Below are positions 30,292-38,715 of a stretch of 57,478 nucleotides of DNA, piece by piece; position 1 is the stretch's first letter, and the number at the start of each line of letters is the position of its first letter. The position numbers and the translations under genes are program-made. This DNA is from Eubacteriales bacterium (lineage in GTDB: Bacteria; Bacillota; Clostridia; Lachnospirales; Lachnospiraceae). The notes under the pieces were generated by a model. It was not told where the DNA came from. It saw only the letters and a list, made by a program, of their open reading frames with translations, and did no database searches. The stretch covers positions 1 to 57,478 of the forward strand of contig JAUNHB010000004.1 of assembly GCA_030524125.1 (NCBI GenBank), read 5' to 3'.

Positions 30292-31402
30292 ATATAGATC
30301 CGTTCTTTACATTTCCGTTTCTTTCTGCAAGCGCAAGAAGCCTTCGCTCCGTCTCGCTCTCTCCTCCCCGCTCCAGCGTGCAGATCACGCGCCCGCACGC
30401 CCGGATCAGCGTCCGCGCCCGGTCAAGAGAGACCTCCGACAGCGACGCGTACGCCCGCTCCGCCACCACCTCGGCGGCGAGGCCGCAGGCCGCCGGATAG
30501 TCCAGATCGTTCTCCCACAGCACGCCCGTGGCAAAAGGCGTCCCTTCCCGCTGAAGCCTTCGATAGACCGGCGTTCCCGTTCCCCGTCCCGCGATCACAA
30601 ACACCTGCGGTTCTCCCGCCGGGCGCTCCAGCTCCGGGCTTCCCGTCAGCTCGTCGTAAGCCCCGGACGTCATCCCGTAGAGCTCCGGAATATAGCCGCC
30701 CGTGAAGATTTCCTCGGGCGTGCCGAAGCGGTCGATACAGTCCCCCCGGACGCAGGCGATCTTGTCGGACACCCGCTCGGCCAGATCCAGCTCGTGGAGC
30801 GACATGATGACGGCCAGTCCCCGCTCTCTGGACATTTTCTGGATCACCGAGAGGAACTCCAGCTTATAGCGGACGTCCAGAAACGAGGTCGGCTCGTCCA
30901 GTACCAGCACCTGCGGCTGCTGGCAGAGCGCGCGCGCCAGCATGACCCGCTGCTTCTGCCCGTCGCTCGTTCTTAAAAAATCCCGACCGGAGAGCTCTCC
31001 GACCTGCGAAAGCTCCATGGCCTCCCGCACGATCCTCCGGTCCTCCTCCGTCAGCACGCCGAACCGACCGGTGTAGGGGTATCGTCCGGTGGCGACCACC
31101 TCCTCGCAGGTCATGAGCTCCGGGCGCACCCGCTCCGTCAGCACTACGGACAGACGCCGGGCCAGCTCGTTTCCAGTCAGCCCGCTCATGTCCGAGCCGT
31201 CCAGATAGACGACCCCTCCCACGAGCGCGAGCTGGCGGATCATGCTTTTCAGGATCGTCGTCTTCCCCGCCCCGTTGGGCCCGATCAGCGTCAGGATCTC
31301 TCCTTTTCGCAGGCCGATCTCAATATTTTTGATCAGCGGCACGCCCCGATAGCCCACCGACATTCCCTTCGTGTAGAGATAAAATGACTGTTCTCTGTCC
31401 AT
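30290..31402 (-). CDS. ABC transporter ATP-binding protein (FecE/BtuD type)
   Basis: A 370-residue ATPase that energises the importer of this operon. Walker A GPNGAGKTTILKS, signature region RTSDGQKQRVMLARAL (degenerate LSGGQ, here TSDGQ), Walker B VLVLDEPTSFLD, H-loop MSLHEL. Residues 1-250 form the normal ATPase; about 110 more residues (VFVIAGRGTGTPVYRRLQREGTPFATGVLWENDLDYP and on) form a C-terminal extension with a separate Rossmann-like look. It starts 7 nt after the permease stop. Substrate by context: cobalamin, corrinoid, heme or another metal chelate. Confidence 0.9.
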   Translation of the reverse strand: MDREQSFYLYTKGMSVGYRGVPLIKNIEIGLRKGEILTLIGPNGAGKTTILKSMIRQLALVGGVVYLDGSDMSGLTGNELARRLSVVLTERVRPELMTCEEVVATGRYPYTGRFGVLTEEDRRIVREAMELSQVGELSGRDFLRTSDGQKQRVMLARALCQQPQVLVLDEPTSFLDVRYKLEFLSVIQKMSRERGLAVIMSLHELDLAERVSDKIACVRGDCIDRFGTPEEIFTGGYIPELYGMTSGAYDELTGSPELERPAGEPQVFVIAGRGTGTPVYRRLQREGTPFATGVLWENDLDYPAACGLAAEVVAERAYASLSEVSLDRARTLIRACGRVICTLERGGESETERRLLALAERNGNVKNGSI

Positions 31403-31409
31403 AAGGCTC

Positions 31410-32420
31410 TTACACTCCCTCCCTTCTCCTGCGGATCATGATCAGGATCACGATAGGAGCTCCAAAGACCGCTGTCATGGTGCTGATGCTCAGCTCCGTG
31501 GGCGCAAACAGCGTCCTTGCCAGAAGGTCGCAGAAGAGGCAGAACACCGCTCCCCCGAGAAAGCAGGCCGGGATCATCAGAAGCGGCTTCGCCGTCCGGA
31601 ACAGGTTCTTGACCAGCTGCGGCACCGCGATCCCCACGAAGGACACCGGCCCTGCAAACGCCGTCACGCAGGCCGACAGGATGCTGGAGAGCAGCACGAG
31701 AAGCACGCGGAACAGCTTGATATTCAGCCCCATGTTTTTCGCGTACGCCTCTCCCATCTGGTATGCGCCGATGGGCTTTGACATCAGAAACACAAAAAAC
31801 GACGTCAGAAAGATCACCGCCGACATGACCGCCACATTGTCCCAGCTGATGCCCGAAAAGCTTCCCATCGACCAGTTGTGCAGGTTGACGATATCCGCGT
31901 CGTCCGCGAACGTCACGACAAAATCTGTGATGGCGGTGCAGATATACCCGATCATGACGCCGCTGACGATCAGCATGGACATCTGGCTGAGCACCCTCGA
32001 CATCAGGAGCACGAAGCCCATGGAGATCATCGCCCCCACGAAGGCCGCCCCGATGAGGACCAGCGAGCTTACGCGAAGCGCCCTCTCCAGGAAAAATACC
32101 ATAGCCAGCGCCACCACAAGCTTTGCTCCCGAGGAGATGCCGAGGATAAAGGGGCCCGCGATCGGATTGTGGAAAAATGTCTGCAAAAGATAGCCGGACA
32201 GCGCCAGACCGCCGCCCAGGACAGCCGCCGCCAGCGCCCGCGGCAGACGGATCCGAAGCACGATGTCCGAGGACACCTCCGCTCCCTCCCCGCCGCCAAG
32301 GATATGCAGCACATCCCCCAGCGGAATATTGACGCTTCCAATACAAATGTTTGCCGCCAGCAAAAGCGCGGCGGCCGCGGCCAAAAACAGAAAGGCCGAC
32401 AAATACCGGGTTCGTCCCAT
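31410..32420 (-). CDS. ABC transporter permease (FecCD/BtuC type)
   Basis: A 336-residue permease with about nine to ten membrane segments and the FecCD landmarks LRIRLPRALAAAVLGGGLALSGYLLQTFFHNPIAGPFILGISSG (quoted in part: RLPRALAAAVLGGGLALSG), GAFVGAMISMGFVL and GPVSFVGIAVPQLVKNLF. Transporters of this class import cobalamin, heme and siderophores. It starts 3 nt after the binding-protein stop. Confidence 0.92.
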   Translation of the reverse strand: MGRTRYLSAFLFLAAAAALLLAANICIGSVNIPLGDVLHILGGGEGAEVSSDIVLRIRLPRALAAAVLGGGLALSGYLLQTFFHNPIAGPFILGISSGAKLVVALAMVFFLERALRVSSLVLIGAAFVGAMISMGFVLLMSRVLSQMSMLIVSGVMIGYICTAITDFVVTFADDADIVNLHNWSMGSFSGISWDNVAVMSAVIFLTSFFVFLMSKPIGAYQMGEAYAKNMGLNIKLFRVLLVLLSSILSACVTAFAGPVSFVGIAVPQLVKNLFRTAKPLLMIPACFLGGAVFCLFCDLLARTLFAPTELSISTMTAVFGAPIVILIMIRRRREGV

Positions 32421-32423
32421 CCT

Positions 32424-33572
32424 TTAATCCAGCCTGTACAGGTACGTCAGGCTATCCTCCTCTCCGGTCAGCATTCCGTGAAGATCGGCGATCAGCGTGC
32501 CAAGCTCCATGGAGGACTGATACAGATTCCGCGTCGTGCAGTATACATTCCCGTCCCGCACGGCTTTGAAATTTTCCAGAAGCTCGCTCTTCCCGAACAG
32601 CTCCTCCACCGAGGACAGTTCCCCGTCGATGGTGCTGTTGTAGACGATATAGTCCGCCTCCCTGGCCGCCGCGTAAAATTCCTCCATCTGCATCGTCAGC
32701 GTGGACGAGGCCGTATCGTCCTCCTCTCCCAGATCGGAGAAAATGTAGCTTCCGCCCGCCATCTCGATCATTTTCGGAAGGTAGTCCGAGGATTTCCGCA
32801 CGTTGACCTCCCCGTTGTTCGTAATATAGAAAAACGCCACGGTCTTTCCTGTCTCCGGCGCTTCCCCGACGGCGGCAAACGCCTCCTGCTCTCCGGCAAA
32901 CGCCTCCTGCGCCTCCTCTTCGCGGCCGGCCAGAAGCCCGTAGAGCTTCACCCACTCCGTCCTGCCAAGCGGCTCCGTCTCGTAACTGGAATAGTCCACA
33001 AGCACCGGGATGCCGAACTGCTCCAGCTGCTCCTTCACCTCCGGCGTGTGGTAGATCATCGTGTTCTCAATGGCCAGGTCGCAGCCCTCCGCGAGGATCT
33101 GCTCATAGTCCGGAGCAGAATATTTCCCCGCATAAAGGATCTCTCCACTCTCCACGGCCTCCCTGGCCTCCTCCAGATACCAGCCGTCCGCCTTCGTGCC
33201 GGTGAAGCGGACCGCATCCAGCGCGTCCATGGAAAGAAACATATCCATCACCGCGGACGCCACCAGATAGATCTCATCCAGCGGCTGCTGCAGCGGTACG
33301 ATATCCGGATCCAGATCCTCCGGCGCCGTCCCGCCCTCCGGGATCACCAGATAGCGGTCCGCACCCGCGATCGTGACCAGCGCGTACCCGCCCTCATAAT
33401 AGTCCACCGAAAATTCTTCCGCATAGGTCAGCTCCATACTTCCCGTATAGGTCAGCGCCCCGCTGATGTCCGTATCCTCCTCTTTGGAGGAGCCGTCTTT
33501 TGAAGCGCCGCAGGCCGCCGCCGACACGATCAGCACGGCGCAAAGCCCTATGGCTGTCAATCGTTTCTTCAT
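32424..33572 (-). CDS. ABC transporter substrate-binding lipoprotein (FecB/BtuF-like)
   Basis: A 382-residue lipoprotein. Signal peptide MKKRLTAIGLCAVLIVSAAACG with lipobox AAAC. The mature protein has a periplasmic-binding fold of cluster A-II: VVSDYS-type substitutes such as YALVTIAGADRYLVIPEGG, LDEIYLVASAVMDMFLSMDALDAV, GCDLAIENTMIYHTPEV, then KTVAFFYITNNGEVNVRKSSDYLPKMIEMAGG and DGNVYCTTRNLYQSSMELG. This group binds heme, siderophores or corrinoids. The ATG at 33572 is chosen for the signal peptide; the frame extends 43 codons upstream into the preceding gene. Confidence 0.88.
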   Translation of the reverse strand: MKKRLTAIGLCAVLIVSAAACGASKDGSSKEEDTDISGALTYTGSMELTYAEEFSVDYYEGGYALVTIAGADRYLVIPEGGTAPEDLDPDIVPLQQPLDEIYLVASAVMDMFLSMDALDAVRFTGTKADGWYLEEAREAVESGEILYAGKYSAPDYEQILAEGCDLAIENTMIYHTPEVKEQLEQFGIPVLVDYSSYETEPLGRTEWVKLYGLLAGREEEAQEAFAGEQEAFAAVGEAPETGKTVAFFYITNNGEVNVRKSSDYLPKMIEMAGGSYIFSDLGEEDDTASSTLTMQMEEFYAAAREADYIVYNSTIDGELSSVEELFGKSELLENFKAVRDGNVYCTTRNLYQSSMELGTLIADLHGMLTGEEDSLTYLYRLD

Positions 33573-33576
33573 ATTA

Positions 33577-34125
33577 TCATGCGTTCCTTTTTCTCTTTCT
33601 CCCCAGACAGACCGCGCCGCACAGAACGGCGGCCGCCAATACCGCTCCCGCGATCCGCCGGACCGGGAGCCGCCCCTGCGCCGGGACGATGGAATCCTCA
33701 AAAAATGTCAGCGTGTATTCCACCTCATGAGGCACGCTCATGGCCGTGGTGTCCCCCACCACCTCCATCGGTTCGTCAAAAGCCGTCACCGGGATCTCAT
33801 AAAGCGAATTTCCCTCCTCGTTGACCGGCAGGTATTGCTCCCCGTCCACGACCATGTAGTCGTAGTGGGAGCTGCTCCACTCGATACGCGCGTACGCTTT
33901 TTGATCCCTCACAAGAAGGGTCGCCGGGGAATACACTGTCGCTCTGCCGCTTCCGCCCTCCAGCGTCACATCCACCAGATATTCGCCGTCGGACAGCTCT
34001 GTGCTCACAGGGCCGGAGACCCCGGAAGCGGCTGCCTGCGCGGACAGCGCCCCCGCTCCCTGCTGCAGCGCGAGCGTCGCCAGCGCCGCCAGCAAAAGCG
34101 TCCGTCCTCTGCTTCTTCTTTTCAT
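33577..34125 (-). CDS. Membrane-anchored surface protein with NEAT-like domain
   Basis: A 182-residue protein with an N-terminal signal peptide (MKRRSRGRTLLLAALATLAL...ALSAQA), a single extracellular domain (about 38-140) and a C-terminal membrane anchor (IAGAVLAAAVLCGAVCLGRKRKRNA). The domain, DGEYLVDVTLEGGSGRATVYSPATLLVRDQKAYARIEWSSSHYDYMVVDG, resembles NEAT (near-iron-transporter) domains: a central SSxxYDYMxVDG and a late PHEVEYTLTF. In Gram-positive bacteria NEAT proteins pass heme to ABC importers, which fits the neighbours. The homology is by pattern only. SD AGAGG precedes the ATG. Confidence 0.7.
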   Translation of the reverse strand: MKRRSRGRTLLLAALATLALQQGAGALSAQAAASGVSGPVSTELSDGEYLVDVTLEGGSGRATVYSPATLLVRDQKAYARIEWSSSHYDYMVVDGEQYLPVNEEGNSLYEIPVTAFDEPMEVVGDTTAMSVPHEVEYTLTFFEDSIVPAQGRLPVRRIAGAVLAAAVLCGAVCLGRKRKRNA

Positions 34126-34147
34126 CCTCTTCTCTCCGTTCCAAAAT

Positions 34148-34178
34148 CGGATAGGGGAAGATTTTCTTCCCCTATCCG
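34148..34178. repeat. 29-nt palindromic repeat, copy 2 (perfect hairpin)
   Basis: CGGATAGGGGAAGA, loop TTT, TCTTCCCCTATCCG: a perfect 14-bp stem inside the operon between two surface-protein genes. It matches 56-84 in loop and in 10 of 13 arm positions or better. Without a T-run it is unlikely to be a full terminator; it could protect mRNA 3' ends or tune expression of the genes behind it. Confidence 0.7.
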
Positions 34179-34226
34179 CCGCGATACCACAGCCAGCTCA
34201 CAGCAAAGCTGTTCGCTGTCCGCATT

Positions 34227-34829
34227 TTATTCGAGCGACTCCGGATCCGAGACACTGACCTTGTGGTCGTACCACGTCCCCTTTGTTCCCACAAGCGCCA
34301 CATCAAACTCCTGATCCAGCGCGGGCACCGGAATATCGAAGCCGTAGACCTCCTCCGTGATGCCGTCGCTGTAGGTCACGGAATCCACCGTAGGCTCCAG
34401 AAGCTGCGCCCCTTCCTTTTGGGCGTCCTCGGCCAGCCCGGCATACAGATTGACGATGTTCTTTGAGGCCAGGGAAACATGGATCGTCATCTCCCCGTTT
34501 TCCACGGTCAGAGTTCCTCTGCCGTCGTTCGCCTCGTTGACATGAAACATCCCGCTGTCCGTGTCGAACACGGCGGTATAGACGCCGTCCTCCAGAGGGG
34601 CGGCCGCCGTTTCCCCGGCGTCCGCCGGATCCTCCGACGCCGCATCCGCCACACCGGCGTCCCCGCCGGTTTCAGTCTCCGCATCCGTGTCGGTTTCCGC
34701 GTCCGCATCGGCCTGCGCGCCGGTTTCCTGCGTCTGCGTCTCTGTCTGCTCCGCCGCCTGGGAGCAGCCGCCCAGCAGCGCTCCTGTCAGCACGGCGGCT
34801 CCCAGCAATCTAAGTAATCTCTTCTTCAT
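34227..34829 (-). CDS. Lipoprotein with iron-transport-associated (NEAT-like) domain
   Basis: A 200-residue lipoprotein. Signal peptide MKKRLLRLLGAAVLTGALLGGC with lipobox LGGC; then a D/E/T/A-rich spacer (about 25-75) and a domain starting DGVYTAVFDTDSGMFHVNEANDG, with GTLTVENGEMTIHVSLASKNIVNLYAG and EEVYGFDIPVPALD. It belongs to a family of surface proteins found next to Clostridial metal-chelate importers. Its place between the CbiK-type lipoprotein and the NEAT-like protein suggests ligand relay at the surface. No heme-binding tyrosine can be assigned. Confidence 0.72.
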   Translation of the reverse strand: MKKRLLRLLGAAVLTGALLGGCSQAAEQTETQTQETGAQADADAETDTDAETETGGDAGVADAASEDPADAGETAAAPLEDGVYTAVFDTDSGMFHVNEANDGRGTLTVENGEMTIHVSLASKNIVNLYAGLAEDAQKEGAQLLEPTVDSVTYSDGITEEVYGFDIPVPALDQEFDVALVGTKGTWYDHKVSVSDPESLE

Positions 34830-34839
34830 CGCCGATCCC

Positions 34840-36075
34840 TTACTCGTTCATGGCCGCCGCGGTATGCGCCACATAGATGTCCTGGATCGCCTGGATCTGT
34901 CCCATGCCCGCGACCTGCGCGTCCACGCTGTCAAAGCTTCCGGAAGCGTTGAACATGCTCAGCCAGGAATCCGCATCCTCGCCTGCCATATCGTTGCTGG
35001 CATGATCTCCTGCCACCACCATCAGCGGACGAAGGACCACTTTCTTGTATCCTGCCTGGGAGACGGCCTCGATGACTGCTTCGCACGCGGTCTCCTCCGG
35101 TTCGCCCTCCACGGTTCCAATAAATACGTTGTCATAGCCAAGCTCGTCCATCTGCGTCTGCATCTGGCTGTAAGACACCTTCGCAGTGTGGGAGGTTCCG
35201 TGTCCCATGAAGACGAACGCCACGCCGTCTTCCTTCGCGGCCTCGAGGCTGTCGTAGCCCGCATCCTGTACGGCCTCTGCGGTGAGCGCCTCCGCCACGG
35301 CCGCTTTGTCCTCGTTGATGACTGTGGCGTCAGATCCCACCTCGCCCAGCAGCGGCTCCGCGACCTTCACCGTCTCAAACTGATCCTGATAAGCCTCCAC
35401 GGAATCCATCAGCTCGTCGTACTCCGCGCCGTGCATCAGGTGCGTCGGCTGGATCACCAGATTCTTCACGCCGTTGGCCACGGCGCGGTCCAGCGCCTGA
35501 TCCACGTTGTCGATCTTCTCGCCGTCGCGGGCCTGAATATGGTTGATGATGATCTGAGCCGTAAAGGCGCGTCTCACAGACCAGTCCGGATTCGCTTCCT
35601 GAAGCGCGTCCTCGATCCCCTTGATGTCGGCTACGCGGCTGTCGTTGAAGGACGTTCCGAAGCTGACCACCAGAAGCTCGTTCTCTCCGATCTCATCCCC
35701 GTTTCTCGGGTCGTCCTTGGAGGCGTCTCCCGTATCTCTTCCAAAATAATCCGGATCCGCGTTCTCGCCCTCTACCAGCTCCTTCTGGGCGTCTGTCAGC
35801 GCATCCCACGCCGCCTTCGCCTCCTCGCACTGGGCGTCCGTCTCGTCCGTCCGTTCCTGCACATAGATCGCGTCGATCAGAGCCGCCACGTGATCGGCCG
35901 CCTCCTGATCCGCGTTGGCGTCAGACGTCTCCGTCTCTTCCGCCGGAGCAGTCTCCTCCGCTTCCGTTCCGGTCTCCGCCGGAGCCGCCGCGTCGTCCGC
36001 ACTGCTGCCGCAGCCCGCTATGAGGGCCGCCGTCATCGCCGTACTGAGCAGTACTGTCAAAAGTTTCTTTTTCAT
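34840..36075 (-). CDS. cbiK: CbiK-type cobaltochelatase as an extracytoplasmic lipoprotein
   Basis: A 411-residue protein. Signal peptide MKKKLLTVLLSTAMTAALIAGC with lipobox IAGC, followed by an A/E/T-rich spacer to about residue 50 and an alpha-helical segment. From about 130 comes the CbiK domain: LLVVSFGTSFNDSR, LVIQPTHLMHGAEYD (first metal His near 209) and FVFMGHGTSH (second His near 291), then VLRPLMVVAGDHASNDM. Class II chelatases of this type insert Co2+ into sirohydrochlorin; an exported homolog in Desulfovibrio is heme-binding. It is the first gene behind the cobalamin riboswitch, in line with a B12-related role. GGAGG precedes the ATG. Confidence 0.88.
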   Translation of the reverse strand: MKKKLLTVLLSTAMTAALIAGCGSSADDAAAPAETGTEAEETAPAEETETSDANADQEAADHVAALIDAIYVQERTDETDAQCEEAKAAWDALTDAQKELVEGENADPDYFGRDTGDASKDDPRNGDEIGENELLVVSFGTSFNDSRVADIKGIEDALQEANPDWSVRRAFTAQIIINHIQARDGEKIDNVDQALDRAVANGVKNLVIQPTHLMHGAEYDELMDSVEAYQDQFETVKVAEPLLGEVGSDATVINEDKAAVAEALTAEAVQDAGYDSLEAAKEDGVAFVFMGHGTSHTAKVSYSQMQTQMDELGYDNVFIGTVEGEPEETACEAVIEAVSQAGYKKVVLRPLMVVAGDHASNDMAGEDADSWLSMFNASGSFDSVDAQVAGMGQIQAIQDIYVAHTAAAMNE

Positions 36076-36153
36076 GTTGTTCCTCCTTCTGCCGCTTCCT
36101 TCGCGGCATCTGTAAATTTTTGTACCTCCGGAACGTTTTTCCTCTCATAGAAT

Positions 36154-36193
36154 GAAAAAAACGTCCTCTCCGCAGGTACCGGTAAGAGGACGC
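36154..36193 (-). terminator. Riboswitch-controlled terminator
   Basis: On the minus strand CGTCCTCT (36192-36185) pairs with AGAGGACG (36169-36162), followed by a run of seven T. It stands between the cobalamin aptamer and the cbiK start and is the likely off-switch when the ligand is bound. Confidence 0.85.
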
Positions 36194-36273
36194 AATGATG
36201 TTGTATTTATGGAGTTCCCATACATCAAGCTGCGACCAGTTACTCGTGGTCCGGGATCTTTCCCGCTGCTTTC

Positions 36274-36440
36274 ACAGGCAGGTCTCCTGACTTACGGATC
36301 CATACGCAAAACCGCCTTCCCGATAGACTCAGTGGCATACCGGCTATGCGCTCCCCGCTTACAGTGACGAGTTCGTACAGGATTTTCACCTGTTTCCCTT
36401 TTCATCAGACTGACTGCCCGGCAGTCTGTCCGACACCTGT
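36274..36440 (-). promoter_or_regulatory. Cobalamin (B12) riboswitch aptamer
   Basis: Read on the minus strand, hallmarks occur in order: ACAGG (P1, 36440-36436), GGGAAACAGGTGAAAATCCTG, GTCACTGTAAGCGGGGAG, GCCACTGAG, TCGGGAAGG, and the B12 box AAGTCAGGAGACCTGCC (36293-36277), closed by CCTGT (36278-36274). A further hairpin CGGGA-AAGA-TCCCG follows, then the terminator. The element controls the cbiK-ABC operon, which should therefore be on when cobalamin is scarce. Confidence 0.95.
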
Positions 36441-36446
36441 AAATAT

Positions 36447-36475
36447 ACAGTAGCACACGAGCATCCAAATTGCAA
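36447..36475 (-). promoter_or_regulatory. Promoter of the cobalamin-riboswitch operon
   Basis: On the minus strand TTGCAA (36475-36470), 17-nt spacer, TACTGT (36452-36447). Start of transcription would be close to the aptamer P1 stem. Confidence 0.55.
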
Positions 36476-36490
36476 CTCCATTGTTGCGAT

Positions 36491-37411
36491 TCACAGCCGA
36501 TTCAGCTCGCCGCCCGCAAAGCCGCGCTTACGCGCTTCCCGCCGGTATTCCAGCGGCGTGCAGTTCATCTTCCGCCTGAAGATCTTCGCAAAATAACCGG
36601 GGTTGGAAAATCCCGTCAGGCCGGCGATCTGCGTCACGTCCAGCCCGGTGGTGCGCAGAAGCGCAAGGCTTTTCTCCACCCGGTAATCCAGAAGATAGTC
36701 GAAGATCGATTCGTTCATATAGCGCCTAAAGAGGCGGCAGCTCTCGCTCCTGCACAGATGGATCTGCTCCGCCAGATCCTCCAGCGTGATCTTCTCCGCG
36801 TAATGGCGCTGGATATATTCCATGATCCGCCGGATCCTCTCCGTATCCCGGCCATACCCGGCCGCCTCCTCCCCGGAGCACTCCGCGTTCTCGTAGATGC
36901 GTCTCCAGATCTCCAGAAGCGCGATCTGGATCTGCAGCTCCATGGAGACAGGCTTTTCCTCCGTCAGACGCCGGATCTGTCCGATCAGGTCCAGCACCTC
37001 CTGCTGCCACGGCGTCTCCCTCCGGAAATGGATCGAAGCGAGCGAGGGGCTCTCCAGAATCCGCTCCATATATTTTGTCTGCATGACGCTGGAGCTGTAA
37101 CCGTACAGAAGCCTTGGATGGAACGTCACGGACAGATAGCTGCAGTCCGGCGTCCCCGCTCCCCGCCCGGCGTGGAGCACGTTTGTGTTGCAGAAAAGCC
37201 CTTCTCCCGCCTTCAGCCGGTAGAGGCTGTCGTTGACCTGATAGTGGATCTCCCCGTCCAGGATCAGCGTCAGCTCGATCTCCGGGTGCCAGTGCCACGC
37301 GAACTCTCCCGTGTCGAACCATGACAGCCGCTCGGGGCTCACCAGCACCGGAAATTCGTAGCTTCCGTGGGATTTCAGCTCTTTTTGTTCCTGATCGATC
37401 TTCAGACGCAT
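36491..37411 (-). CDS. AraC-family transcriptional regulator
   Basis: A 306-residue regulator. Residues 20-120 form a cupin-type sensor domain (FAWHWHPEIELTLILDGEIHYQVNDSLYRLKAGEGLFCNTNVLHAGR), expected to bind a sugar. The C-terminal 100 residues hold the two helix-turn-helix motifs (ITLEDLAEQIHLCRSESCRLFRRY and VTQIAGLTGFSNPGYFAKIFRRKMNCTPLEYRR). It is divergent from galK with 111 nt between the start codons, so it may control the galactose genes; this is inference. AAGGA lies before the ATG. Confidence 0.9.
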   Translation of the reverse strand: MRLKIDQEQKELKSHGSYEFPVLVSPERLSWFDTGEFAWHWHPEIELTLILDGEIHYQVNDSLYRLKAGEGLFCNTNVLHAGRGAGTPDCSYLSVTFHPRLLYGYSSSVMQTKYMERILESPSLASIHFRRETPWQQEVLDLIGQIRRLTEEKPVSMELQIQIALLEIWRRIYENAECSGEEAAGYGRDTERIRRIMEYIQRHYAEKITLEDLAEQIHLCRSESCRLFRRYMNESIFDYLLDYRVEKSLALLRTTGLDVTQIAGLTGFSNPGYFAKIFRRKMNCTPLEYRREARKRGFAGGELNRL

Positions 37412-37450
37412 AATATCTCAATATCCTTCTATTTTTTGCAAATATACTTG

Positions 37451-37479
37451 TTGAATCCGCTCCTGTTTCTCATTATATT
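37451..37479 (+). promoter_or_regulatory. Putative galKT promoter
   Basis: TTGAAT (37451-37456), 17-nt spacer, TATATT (37474-37479), 43 nt before the galK ATG, in the divergent region shared with the AraC regulator. Confidence 0.6.
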
Positions 37480-37522
37480 GATATTAACAACGATGTCAAC
37501 ACGAACAAGGGGGAACCGATCT

Positions 37523-38698
37523 ATGGAATTTACGTTAGACCAGCTGAAAGAAACTTTTGCCGGACTCTACGGAGCCGAGGGCGAGCCGAAGGCCTACTTC
37601 GCGCCGGGGCGCGTCAACCTCATCGGCGAGCACACCGATTACAACGGAGGACACGTCTTTCCGTGCGCGCTGACCATCGGCACCTACGGGATCATCCGTC
37701 CCCGCGCCGACCGGACCGTCCGGTTTTACTCGCTGAACTTTGAAGACATGGGGGTTGTGACCACCTCTCTGGACGAGCTCGTCCCGGACGATGCGGCCGG
37801 ATGGACCAACTACCCGAAGGGCGTCATGTGGACCTTTGAAAAGCGCGGCTCCCATCTGCCCGCAGGCGCCGACATTCTGATCTACGGGGACATCCCCGCA
37901 GGCAGCGGCCTCTCCTCCTCGGCCTCTCTCGAGGTGCTGACCGGGCTCATGCTGCGCGACACGTTCGGCTTCGACATCTCCATGGCGGATCTGGCGCTGA
38001 TCGGCCAGTATTCGGAAAACAATTTCAACGGCATGAACTGCGGCATCATGGATCAGTTCGCGTCGGCCATGGGAAAGAAGGACTGCGCCATCTTCCTGGA
38101 CACCAACACGCTGAAGTACGAGTACGCGCCGGTGAAGCTTCCCGACGCCAGGATCGTCATCACCAACAGCAAGGTGAAGCACAGCCTCGTCTCCTCCGCC
38201 TACAACGACCGCAGAAGAGAGAGCGAGACGGCGTTGAGGGAGCTTCAGGCCGTCGTCGATATCCGGACGCTGGGCGATCTGACCGAGGCGCAGTTCGAGC
38301 AGTACAAGGACGCCGTCAAGGATCCCGTCTGCCGCAGGCGGGCGAAGCACGCCGTCTACGAAAACCAGCGCACGATCCACGCGGTGGAAGCTCTGAAGGC
38401 CAACGACATCGTCACCTTCGGAAAGCTGATCAACGAGTCCCACATCTCTCTCCGGGACGACTATGAGACCTCCTGCCCGGAGACCGACCTTCTGGCCGAG
38501 CTGGCGTGGGCCGTCCCCGGAGTTTACGGCTCCCGCATCACCGGCGGCGGCTTCGGCGGCTGCACCGTCAGCATCGTGAAGACCGGGTCTGTGGACGCCT
38601 TCATCCGCACGGTGGGGGACGCCTACAGGGAAAAGACCGGACACGCCGCAGAATTTTATGTAGTGGACATCGGAGACGGCGCCCACGCCCTCGCCTGA
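37523..38698 (+). CDS. galK: Galactokinase
   Basis: A 391-residue GHMP kinase that phosphorylates galactose to galactose-1-phosphate in the Leloir pathway. Landmarks: substrate motif FAPGRVNLIGEHTDYNGGHVFPCAL (residues about 27-50), ATP-binding PAGSGLSSSASLEVL (about 130) and the third motif GSRITGGGFGGCTVSIV (about 335). GGGGG is 10 nt before the ATG at 37523; the frame is open upstream but only this start gives the normal N-terminus (MEFTLDQLKETFAGLYG). Operon with galT; no epimerase or mutarotase is in the window. Confidence 0.96.
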   Translation: MEFTLDQLKETFAGLYGAEGEPKAYFAPGRVNLIGEHTDYNGGHVFPCALTIGTYGIIRPRADRTVRFYSLNFEDMGVVTTSLDELVPDDAAGWTNYPKGVMWTFEKRGSHLPAGADILIYGDIPAGSGLSSSASLEVLTGLMLRDTFGFDISMADLALIGQYSENNFNGMNCGIMDQFASAMGKKDCAIFLDTNTLKYEYAPVKLPDARIVITNSKVKHSLVSSAYNDRRRESETALRELQAVVDIRTLGDLTEAQFEQYKDAVKDPVCRRRAKHAVYENQRTIHAVEALKANDIVTFGKLINESHISLRDDYETSCPETDLLAELAWAVPGVYGSRITGGGFGGCTVSIVKTGSVDAFIRTVGDAYREKTGHAAEFYVVDIGDGAHALA

Positions 38699-38715
38699 CA
38701 AAGGAGTGATCAGAC

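Noticed and set aside
31878-33503. A 541-codon plus-strand frame opposite the ABC transporter genes
   Set aside because: His/Arg-rich shadow crossing two secure genes.
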